A stretch of DNA of 12,537 nucleotides, taken from NCBI GenBank assembly GCA_017645985.1, contig JAGCNK010000124.1, forward strand, positions 1 to 12,537. Direction: 5' to 3'. Source of the stretch: Bacteroidales bacterium. Its GTDB lineage: Bacteria > Bacteroidota > Bacteroidia > Bacteroidales > UBA3824. Below, piece after piece: positions 1 through 6,557 of this stretch. The notes under the pieces are model-generated. The model did no database searches, was not told the origin of the DNA, and worked only from the letters and a program-made list of their open reading frames with translations. Both the position numbers and the translations under genes were made by a program. Within the stretch, counting starts at the first letter, position 1. Each line of letters starts with the position of its first letter.

Positions 1-453
1 AGCGTTTTGCGAATAACGCAGATTGTCCTGAGTATAAGTGTTATAAACGCCTTTTGCAAGAAATTCTTCATCGCAGAATCCTGTCCACACCTGCTGACCT
101 TTTTCGCCGTGGATAATGGCTGTACCGGTGTCTTGACAGAGGGGGAGCTGGCCTTTTACCGAAACCTCGGCGTTGCGCAAGAATGTGAGGGCCACATATT
201 TATCGTTTTCTGATGCCTCAGGGTCGCGGAGAATCTTGGCTACCTGTTCGTTGTGTTTGCGGCGGAGCATAAACGAAACATCGTGAAACGCCTGCTGCGA
301 AAGTTTTTCCAAAGCCTCGGGCGAAACCTTCAAAATCGGTTTGCCTTCAAATTCTGAAACCGAAACTCCTTCTTTTGTAAGGAGATAATATTCGGTATCA
401 TCCTTGCCCAACTGAAACATCGGGGCATATTTAAAATCAGGAATGTTTGCCAT
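1..453 (-). CDS. fumA: Fumarate hydratase, class I (iron-sulfur type), 5' part only
   Basis: The enzyme interconverts fumarate and L-malate in the cytoplasm, in the TCA cycle or the fumarate-reducing branch used by anaerobic Bacteroidetes. The first 151 residues are in the window and the gene continues beyond base 1. The N-terminus has GKDDTEYYLL and then VSEFEGK, which I recognise from Bacteroides class I fumarases. The motif LPLCQDTGTA follows at residues 103-112. Its Cys106 matches the first 4Fe-4S cluster ligand of this family (Cys105 in E. coli FumA). The last visible part, GVYNTYTQDNLRYSQN, is also typical. The start is the ATG at 453-451, 33 bases downstream of a TAnnTTTG promoter box. 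The symbol means the class: E. coli fumA and fumB paralogues cannot be told apart from this fragment. No oddities are visible in the part present. Confidence 0.93.
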   Translation of the reverse strand, partial: MANIPDFKYAPMFQLGKDDTEYYLLTKEGVSVSEFEGKPILKVSPEALEKLSQQAFHDVSFMLRRKHNEQVAKILRDPEASENDKYVALTFLRNAEVSVKGQLPLCQDTGTAIIHGEKGQQVWTGFCDEEFLAKGVYNTYTQDNLRYSQNA

Positions 454-485
454 TTTGCAATATTTTTTGAATTGTTTGTTTTGCG

Positions 486-493
486 CAAAGGTA
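486..493 (-). promoter_or_regulatory. Bacteroidetes -7 promoter box for the fumarase gene
   Basis: On the minus strand this reads TACCTTTG followed by C, a full match to the TAnnTTTG element recognised by the Bacteroidetes primary sigma factor. It sits 32 bases upstream of the fumarase ATG. I see no convincing -33 TTTG at the usual distance. It lies in the 99-base gap between the membrane-protein gene (stop at 553) and fumarase, so fumarase can be transcribed alone. Confidence 0.7.
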
Positions 494-552
494 TGGATTA
501 TTTTTCGTAAAAGAGCATTTTTCTTGCTGTTTTTTTGAGAAACAAATTGTTT

Positions 553-1566
553 TCAGACGGCGCCATGGGCGTGCCGTGCGTCGTTCTCTTTCTTCATAGC
601 CGTGGTGAGTGCGAGAAGCGTGTTGGTGATTTCGCCCACACGGATATCCGACGATGTGTTGAGCGGGTGCACATTGTTCATAGGCAGGCTCGGTATCTCA
701 GCCGAATCCACAAAATCTATGTTGGCAAAACGCTCTTTGAGACTCTCGTGGAGTATCTGTGTGTACACTGCGCAGATGTCGCGCGATTCGTAACGGTTCT
801 GCTCTTTGATCATACGCTGCTGTTTTTCGCTGTACCAGCGCTTGAGCTCGTTGAAACGGTCGTCGTTGCGTATTTCGCGTTTGCCGTTTTCCGACACCGA
901 AATCACTTCGCACAGGTCTATGTCGTTGCGGTCTTTCTCCATCTCGCTGCTCAGGTCGGGATGGTCAACGGAGAATTTCACGCCGTAAAACGACAGCTTG
1001 TCGCCGTTGTAGCAGTAACGTATTTTGGTAAAGTCGATGCCGATGCTCACTTTGTTATAAAATTTTGTAATAAAGAGAATCTTCTTTGTTCCCTTGTCGG
1101 GCCAGAGCGATTTGAGCCAGCCGGGCTTGTCCACGTTGAACTCAAGGTCGTCGATATAGTCTTCTTTTACGATATAGCCTTTTTTCTCAAACTCGAGCAG
1201 TTCCAGTTTGAATGTGTATTTCAACGCCGACTGAGCCGTGCTTATCTGCTGGCGGATGTCGATCTTGTCAGAGAGTTCCTGATTCTGCTGCTTGAGGCTC
1301 TTGTTCTCTTCCAAAACCTGCTGCAGCTGCTGTTCCTGCTGCTCCTGCTCCTGTTGGCGGCGCGACAGTTCGGCTTTGAGTATCTTGCCGGCGGGCTTGA
1401 AGGCTAGCACGGCAAACATCACGCACACTAAGCTCGATATGATAACCGCTCCTGCCGGCAGAAGGTAGCTGAAATACGCTCCTGCGGCTATCGTGGCTGC
1501 GGCGCCCAGGCAGCAGCCTATTATTCCCAGATACGACGATACGTTATATTGCTTTTTTGAGAACAT
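553..1566 (-). CDS. Membrane protein with two N-terminal helices and a Gln/Glu-rich coiled coil, unknown function
   Basis: The family is not recognised. The 337-residue protein starts with two hydrophobic helices at about residues 12-34 and 38-56. A strongly charged coiled coil rich in Gln and Glu follows at about 62-105, and then a soluble domain of about 230 residues with alternating strands and helices. The short loop between the helices puts the coiled coil and C-terminal domain on one side, probably the cytoplasm. A GTG 27 bases further upstream would add nine residues. I prefer the ATG at 1566-1564 because that GTG overlaps the predicted promoter box (1593-1600) and would lie upstream of the transcript start. 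The overlapping plus-strand frame looks like a shadow. The gene is divergent from the kinase operon and has its own promoter, so its membership in that system is unknown. Confidence 0.8.
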   Translation of the reverse strand: MFSKKQYNVSSYLGIIGCCLGAAATIAAGAYFSYLLPAGAVIISSLVCVMFAVLAFKPAGKILKAELSRRQQEQEQQEQQLQQVLEENKSLKQQNQELSDKIDIRQQISTAQSALKYTFKLELLEFEKKGYIVKEDYIDDLEFNVDKPGWLKSLWPDKGTKKILFITKFYNKVSIGIDFTKIRYCYNGDKLSFYGVKFSVDHPDLSSEMEKDRNDIDLCEVISVSENGKREIRNDDRFNELKRWYSEKQQRMIKEQNRYESRDICAVYTQILHESLKERFANIDFVDSAEIPSLPMNNVHPLNTSSDIRVGEITNTLLALTTAMKKENDARHAHGAV

Positions 1567-1592
1567 AGTATATAAGGTGTTTTTATTTCCCA

Positions 1593-1600
1593 CAAAAATA
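1593..1600 (-). promoter_or_regulatory. -7 promoter box for the coiled-coil membrane protein
   Basis: On the minus strand this reads TATTTTTG, matching TAnnTTTG. A TTTTG sits at 1622-1618, 17 bases further upstream, slightly short of the usual 19-21. Transcription would start within about the next ten bases, which leaves an A-rich leader of some 15-25 bases before the ATG at 1566 and rules out the upstream in-frame GTG as a start. Confidence 0.6.
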
Positions 1601-1719
1601 CAAAAAATCCGTTAATACAAAATCCATTTTCTACATATTACTTTCCAAAGGCTTTGCGTTTTTTATTACACTTCGCAAAAAAAATAAATAATCATGACAA
1701 AAATCAAAAAATAAATGTT

Positions 1720-1727
1720 TACCTTTG
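1720..1727 (+). promoter_or_regulatory. -7 promoter box of the lipoprotein/FHA/PP2C/kinase operon
   Basis: TACCTTTG matches TAnnTTTG exactly and ends only seven bases before the ATG at 1735. With transcription normally starting several bases after the box, the mRNA would have almost no 5' leader. I see no convincing -33 TTTG. It lies in the AT-rich 168-base divergent region with the oppositely facing promoter at 1593-1600. It is the only good promoter match noticed ahead of the four-gene operon. Confidence 0.7.
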
Positions 1728-1734
1728 TAGTATT

Positions 1735-2091
1735 ATGAAACCATTGACATTTGCAGCCATAATCCTCATCGCGTGCGTTTTATCTTCGTGCTGCACGCCC
1801 ATAGCCCTTATTACCGATCATCCCGAGAGGTACAGGGGAAAGACTGTCATAGTCAAAGGCCGCGTTATCAACACGTTGCGTCTCGAAGACCTCAGCTTCT
1901 TCACCATCAAGAACCACGGCAAGATCAACATCACCACCACAAGTTTTCTGCCGGTAAAGGACGACTACGTGCGTGTGCGCGGCGTGGTAGACGACAAGTT
2001 TTATTATCAGCGCGACACCATACTCGTAATCCGCGAAATAGTGGAAATCGACGAGGACGTCAAACCCGACTTTAACCGTATGGTCAACTGA
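1735..2091 (+). CDS. Small lipoprotein with OB-fold-like pattern
   Basis: The 118-residue protein begins with a lipoprotein signal peptide: Lys2, a hydrophobic stretch at about 4-16, and the lipobox L-S-S-C with Cys19 as the likely lipidated residue. A small all-beta domain of about 90 residues follows. Its pattern of a GKTVIVKGRV strand, a central strand pair (FFTIKN, then INITTT) and a later VRVRGVV strand resembles the OB fold. This is by eye and no family name is claimed. The ATG at 1735 is chosen over in-frame starts further upstream because it begins the signal peptide and sits just after the promoter. The next gene starts four bases after its stop, so the two are translated from one mRNA. 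A periplasmic accessory or ligand-binding role for the downstream signalling proteins is inference from position only. Confidence 0.82.
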   Translation: MKPLTFAAIILIACVLSSCCTPIALITDHPERYRGKTVIVKGRVINTLRLEDLSFFTIKNHGKINITTTSFLPVKDDYVRVRGVVDDKFYYQRDTILVIREIVEIDEDVKPDFNRMVN

Positions 2092-2095
2092 AAAT

Positions 2096-3565
2096 ATGAA
2101 CAAGTGGCTGATATTATCGTGGTTAGTGACGGCAGCGCAGTTGGTTTTTGCGCAGGATTTCAAAATCAGCCGTATTGATGAGAGCGGATTTCCACACATC
2201 TCGTTCTACCTGGAAATTACTGGCGGAAACGAAAAGACTATCGAGGATTTCACGTTGGAGGAACTGTCGAAAAATGTGGAATACACGGTTGAAAACCAAG
2301 ACGGCATTTCGGGCGTTCCCTCTACAAGAACTTATATTTTTTTAGTAGAAAACTCTTACTATTTTTACAAAAACGGCCTCTATCCAGAGATAAAGGCTGC
2401 GCTCAAACAGTTTGCGTCGTCGGCGGATGGCAACCTGGTAAACATTCTCTTTTTCGACGGACGCACTCCCTACATTGTCAAGTATGTAAGCGCCGAACCG
2501 TCGTCAAACATAGCCCTGATCAACCAGATGACCGACTGTTTCATCCTTCCCGAAACCGATAGCACTTTTTTCGACAATCCTCTCTACCCGAGTATCGAGC
2601 AGGCTGCCGACTACACCGTGGAGCACACTTCGCAGCACAACGCCAAATTTCTCACCATCATTTCACGAGGATTGAACCTCTGCAACACTCTCGCATTTTC
2701 TGATAATTTTTTAGAACGTATGCGGCGTAGCGACACTTACGTAAATGTGGTGATGTACAAAACCGAAACGCCCAACGCCCGCCGCGAACTTATGGAACTG
2801 TGCGAAACCACCAGCGGCAGCTTCTCCACTTTTGAGAAGGGTCATCTCGAAAAGGCGCTTGTGCAGCTAACCGAAAAAACTGGCAAGACTCCGCCAAAGA
2901 GCACTAACCACTATTACAAGATATCGTTCAACACTCTGCAAAACGGCACAAACATTTTTGCCAAGGCAAGTCTCAACGGCAACGAGAGCGTTATTGAGTT
3001 CTCCAACCCTAACAAGACCGGCATTTTCGGTCGTCACCCATCCACGGCGTTTGCCGGCATCATGTTCGCAGTGCTGGCTGTGGTGCTTATCATCTACGCC
3101 ATTGCAAGAAACAAGGTGATCAAAAAAATCGACGACGCCACCAAGCTCAAGATGCGCGAAATACAGATTCAGAACAAGCGGCTGAAACGCGAAATCGAAA
3201 AATACCGCAAGCACCCTGTCAGGGTAAACCATTCGTTCGACGACTTCAACTCCGCCGAAAACCTTGTGGCAAGCGGTCAGCAGACTCCCAAGCTTATTGC
3301 CGACAACGACGGCGAGCGAATCACTTTCGACCTCAACAAGCTGGTGATGTCTTTGGGTCGCGCCGACGACAACGACATTGTAATCCCCAACCGAACAGTG
3401 TCGTCGCACCACGCCACGCTGAGCTTCGAGGGCGGTGTGTTTTACATCAGCGACAACGACAGCACCAATGGTATATTTGTCAACGACATCAAGATTACCA
3501 AAAGCAAGGTGCACAACAACGATATCATACGCATAGGCTCGGTTTTCGCTAAACTTAACTACTGA
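2096..3565 (+). CDS. Membrane protein with periplasmic VWA-like region and cytoplasmic FHA domain
   Basis: The C-terminal FHA domain (about residues 405-489) is the clear part: an SLGR core, then SSHHATL, then DSTNGIFVN, the usual Gly-Arg, Ser-x-x-His and Asn-Gly positions of phosphothreonine-binding FHA modules. The 489-residue protein starts with a signal peptide (about 1-20). Next comes a region of about 290 residues whose strand-helix order (YIFLVENSYYF, then VNILFFDG, then KFLTIISRG) resembles a von Willebrand A domain, but without an obvious MIDAS DxSxS motif. A single membrane helix at about 318-338 is followed by a basic coiled coil at about 340-378, so the FHA end is cytoplasmic. PP2C phosphatase and kinase genes follow directly, which fits a role as reader of the kinase's phosphothreonine marks. 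The FHA and membrane topology are solid; the VWA-like assignment is tentative. Confidence 0.88.
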   Translation: MNKWLILSWLVTAAQLVFAQDFKISRIDESGFPHISFYLEITGGNEKTIEDFTLEELSKNVEYTVENQDGISGVPSTRTYIFLVENSYYFYKNGLYPEIKAALKQFASSADGNLVNILFFDGRTPYIVKYVSAEPSSNIALINQMTDCFILPETDSTFFDNPLYPSIEQAADYTVEHTSQHNAKFLTIISRGLNLCNTLAFSDNFLERMRRSDTYVNVVMYKTETPNARRELMELCETTSGSFSTFEKGHLEKALVQLTEKTGKTPPKSTNHYYKISFNTLQNGTNIFAKASLNGNESVIEFSNPNKTGIFGRHPSTAFAGIMFAVLAVVLIIYAIARNKVIKKIDDATKLKMREIQIQNKRLKREIEKYRKHPVRVNHSFDDFNSAENLVASGQQTPKLIADNDGERITFDLNKLVMSLGRADDNDIVIPNRTVSSHHATLSFEGGVFYISDNDSTNGIFVNDIKITKSKVHNNDIIRIGSVFAKLNY

Positions 3566-3570
3566 TAGCT

Positions 3571-4773
3571 ATGGCAGAGACAAAGGAACTTACCAATTTT
3601 CACTACATCAGCCTCACCGACAAGGGCTGCGTGCGAACCAACAACGAGGACTATCTCGGCTATTTCGACACGCTCAACGGCCACGTGTTTGTTGTGTGCG
3701 ACGGCGTAGGTGGTCTGCCCTGCGGCGAGAAGGCTTCGCAGACAGTGGTCAACTCGGTTAAGTTCTTCTTTTCCAATTTCTACTACAAAGACCCTATGCA
3801 GGCGCTCTCCGACGCGTTGGAATATGCCCAGGACCGTCTTGCCGACGAGGTGCGCAACGACCGCTCGTGCCAGGGAATGGCCACCACCGTGGTGCTGGCT
3901 CTGGTGCGCTACAACATTGTGTATTATGCCCATATGGGCGACTCGAGGCTCTATTTCCTTCACAACAAGGAGCTTATCCGCCTTACCCGCGACGACAGTT
4001 ACGTATGGTCGCTCGTGGAGGAGGGAAAACTTTCGCCCAAGGATGCCGAAAGCCATCCCCGCAAAAACGAACTCACCAAGGCGCTGGGACTTTTTCCGCC
4101 TTGCAGTCCTAACATCTGCCGACAGCCTATCTATCCCGACGAGAAGGATTTGGTAATGCTCTGTACCGACGGACTTTACAATATGATTTCCGAAAAGGAG
4201 ATTCAGTCAATTCTCAGCCGTCGCGGCCACATTGAGGAAAAGGGAATGGATATGCTCAAGACAGCTATCAAGCGAGGTGCCACCGACAATATTTCGCTGC
4301 AGATCATCAAGTTCTACAACGTAGATTCAAAAAACACCGCCACCACCAAGGTGGCGCCCGTGGAGAAAGCTCCGCAGCGCAAAAAGCTAGTTATCGCCCT
4401 CGAGATACTTCTGGCGGTGCTGTTTGTGGTGGGCATTGCCGTTATGAGGTTCGGAAGCCGCACACAACCCGTCTCTGAACGCTCCTCACGACCGCCTCAG
4501 AACTACAGCATCAACATCAAGACCGACACCACATGCAACATCGACTCGGTGTCGGCTCTCTACGGTGTAAAAATCGAAGACATCGTTATTTTCAGCAAGG
4601 GCGGCAACTTTATTATGAACGTTCCGGTAAAAAAGATACTCAAATCGCGCTACTACGACAATTTATCCACGTTTGAAATGCTCTACGGAGCCAACCGTAA
4701 GCGAATTATGACAATCAACAATCTCACCAGCCCGCACATAAGTCCGGGAACAACCATAACAATCCCGTTCTAA
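3571..4773 (+). CDS. PP2C-family Ser/Thr phosphatase, membrane-anchored, with LysM-like C-terminus
   Basis: This metal-dependent phosphatase should reverse phosphorylation by the kinase encoded next. The catalytic domain (about 1-248) shows the family landmarks in order: Arg22 with NNED (24-27), DGVGG (44-48), GDSR (123-126), TDGL (199-202) and DN (239-240), so the metal-binding aspartates are present. A hydrophobic helix at about 273-292, preceded by basic residues, anchors the protein. The roughly 110 residues after it would be extracytoplasmic. They hold two short segments resembling LysM-like repeats, the clearer near the end, with a spaced LYGAN, an INNL and a closing PGTTITIPF. LysM modules bind peptidoglycan sugars, but the match is degenerate. 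The start lies five bases after the FHA gene's stop, and the kinase gene follows after 11 bases, so all are cotranscribed. Confidence 0.93.
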   Translation: MAETKELTNFHYISLTDKGCVRTNNEDYLGYFDTLNGHVFVVCDGVGGLPCGEKASQTVVNSVKFFFSNFYYKDPMQALSDALEYAQDRLADEVRNDRSCQGMATTVVLALVRYNIVYYAHMGDSRLYFLHNKELIRLTRDDSYVWSLVEEGKLSPKDAESHPRKNELTKALGLFPPCSPNICRQPIYPDEKDLVMLCTDGLYNMISEKEIQSILSRRGHIEEKGMDMLKTAIKRGATDNISLQIIKFYNVDSKNTATTKVAPVEKAPQRKKLVIALEILLAVLFVVGIAVMRFGSRTQPVSERSSRPPQNYSINIKTDTTCNIDSVSALYGVKIEDIVIFSKGGNFIMNVPVKKILKSRYYDNLSTFEMLYGANRKRIMTINNLTSPHISPGTTITIPF

Positions 4774-4784
4774 CTCCGTACATT

Positions 4785-6524
4785 ATGAAAAAAAACTCTA
4801 TGATAGGACACCGGCTCGGCAACTACAAAATCGACAGCCTTATCGACCAAGGTGGAATGGGCAGCGTATACGAGGCTGTACATATGCTCCTCGGTCGTCG
4901 TGTAGCCATCAAACAACTCAACCCTATACTTGAACAAAAGGAGGGCGTCAAAGAGCGTCTTAAAAACGAGGCTATAATTTTATCCAAACTCAAACACCCG
5001 CACATTGTAAGCATTTACGATTATATAGAATGTGATGAAGGCACGTTTATAATAATGGAACTCATCAAGGGTACACCTCTCGACGAATACCTCAAAAACG
5101 AATCCGGACCTATTCCCGAGCCTCGCGCCGTTCGCTACATATCGCAGATGCTCGACGCCATTGGCTATATGCACTCCAAAAACATCATCCACCGCGACAT
5201 CAAGCCGGGAAACTTCATCATCACCGCCGACGACGAAATCAAGATTCTCGACTTCGGCATTGCCCAGCTTATAGGCGAAACTCCCAAGCACCTCACCCAG
5301 CCCGGCACCAAGGTGGGAACGGCTCTCTATATGAGTCCCCAGCAGGTCAAGGGTCAGCCGTTAGACCGCCGCACCGACATCTACTCGCTCGGCATCACTT
5401 TCTTCCAGATGCTCACGGGTCAGCACCCTTACGACACCAAGCTGTCGGAATACGACATATACAACAAGATTATCAACGAACCTCTGCCGCCGCCCTCGTC
5501 GATATACGCAGGAGTGTCGCCGCAGATGGAAGACATAATTTACAAGGCCACCGCCAAGAAACCGTTAGACAGATACCAAAGCTGCGCGGCGTTTCTCAAC
5601 GATGTGAAGGCGGCCGCCAAGCAGTCGTCGGGCGACGACAAGAAACTCAACACGCAGATTTTTGAGCTTGCTCCTGTCGACACCGAGAAAAAACAGTCGG
5701 CGTGGCGCAATATAGCCGTCCTGCTTGTGGTGTCGGTATTTTTGCTTGCCATAGCGGTGTCGGTGTTCACTTTCGGACGTCACGACCAGATGCATGTCAT
5801 CGCCGACAACGCCCACCTCTACAAGGCCGACAGCCTCAGCGCCGAGCGCACCGACCGCCTCAATTATGGCGAAACTGTCAAGATTGTGCCCGACCGTCCC
5901 GAGATTGTCAACAACGGCATTGCGTGGGTGGAGGCCACATCGCTGCGAGGGTCCAAGGGATACATACCCAAAAAGCACCTCGTGTCGTCAAAAATTTACC
6001 AGCAGATCAACTCTATGTTTATGACCAAGGAGGCGATTGACCTTACTCCGTGCGACTACAAGCTCGTTTTGTGGAAATATTTTGTGGAAAACAAGTATTT
6101 CCGCAACTCGTCTACTTCGTGGAAAATAGCCTCCGACTCCAAAAACGAACTCGACTTTTCGGGCACTGCCGTAGGCCGCTACAACAGCAACTCCACCACC
6201 GACTACGCATGCATTCTGCACAGTCTCAACGACCGCAGGTGCCGCATCATCATTTTCTTCGACAACTCGTCGGAAAACGTGGCGGTGGATTTCCCCAACG
6301 AGGTGCGCATCAAGACCATTCCAGCCGGCGAACAGGGCGGCGGATGGTTCCTGGGCAACACTTACACCCGCACTGCTGCCAACGGTTCGCAATACGAGGT
6401 CGACAAATACGAGTTTCTCAAAACCGACGGCCTGATGATTTACGACATCGAAAAAGAGACCAACTCGGTTTGCGTGTTCAACTCCGAAGAAAACAAGATT
6501 CATATCTATCCGCAGCCTAAATAA
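4785..6524 (+). CDS. Transmembrane Ser/Thr protein kinase (Hanks type) with extracytoplasmic SH3-like domain
   Basis: The eukaryotic-type kinase domain spans about residues 14-275. It has the glycine loop GGMGSVY (23-29), catalytic Lys43, helix-C Glu62, HRDIKPGN (136-143), DFG (156-158) and D198 of the DxYSLG stretch, so it should be active. Two deviations are visible: the first glycine of the loop is Asp21, and the APE-type triplet reads Ser-Pro-Gln (184-186). A linker leads to one membrane helix at about 309-330. Outside the membrane there is an SH3-like beta domain (about 340-400, with NYGETVKIV and GIAWVEA) and a further domain of about 170 residues that I do not recognise. The layout resembles PrkC/PknB-type sensor kinases, but with SH3 rather than PASTA repeats. 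It is the last gene of the operon that includes the FHA and PP2C genes. Confidence 0.95.
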   Translation: MKKNSMIGHRLGNYKIDSLIDQGGMGSVYEAVHMLLGRRVAIKQLNPILEQKEGVKERLKNEAIILSKLKHPHIVSIYDYIECDEGTFIIMELIKGTPLDEYLKNESGPIPEPRAVRYISQMLDAIGYMHSKNIIHRDIKPGNFIITADDEIKILDFGIAQLIGETPKHLTQPGTKVGTALYMSPQQVKGQPLDRRTDIYSLGITFFQMLTGQHPYDTKLSEYDIYNKIINEPLPPPSSIYAGVSPQMEDIIYKATAKKPLDRYQSCAAFLNDVKAAAKQSSGDDKKLNTQIFELAPVDTEKKQSAWRNIAVLLVVSVFLLAIAVSVFTFGRHDQMHVIADNAHLYKADSLSAERTDRLNYGETVKIVPDRPEIVNNGIAWVEATSLRGSKGYIPKKHLVSSKIYQQINSMFMTKEAIDLTPCDYKLVLWKYFVENKYFRNSSTSWKIASDSKNELDFSGTAVGRYNSNSTTDYACILHSLNDRRCRIIIFFDNSSENVAVDFPNEVRIKTIPAGEQGGGWFLGNTYTRTAANGSQYEVDKYEFLKTDGLMIYDIEKETNSVCVFNSEENKIHIYPQPK

Positions 6525-6532
6525 TATTTTTC

Positions 6533-6540
6533 TATCTTTG
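6533..6540 (+). promoter_or_regulatory. -7 promoter box of the MurF-like/alanine racemase gene
   Basis: TATCTTTG followed by C matches TAnnTTTG and ends 17 bases before the ATG at 6558. It lies in the 33-base gap after the kinase stop, so the racemase can be expressed independently. No terminator separates it from the kinase gene, so read-through is also possible. No clear -33 box is seen; that region is the end of the kinase gene. Confidence 0.7.
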
Positions 6541-6557
6541 CAAAAAAATTATTTGAA

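Noticed and set aside
552..561. TTCAGACGGC, identical to the reverse complement of the Neisseria DNA uptake 10-mer
   Set aside because: I noticed only one copy in the window, in a Bacteroidetes background, where it has no known meaning. Treated as chance.
535..1407. A 290-codon plus-strand frame opposite the coiled-coil membrane protein
   Set aside because: Its product is a low-complexity Leu/Val/Phe-rich chain with no promoter. The minus-strand frame has membrane helices, a coiled coil and a promoter, so this is its shadow.
1646..1656. CAAAG-G-CTTTG palindrome in the divergent intergenic region as an operator
   Set aside because: Five-base arms in AT-rich DNA arise easily by chance, and no second copy near either promoter was seen.
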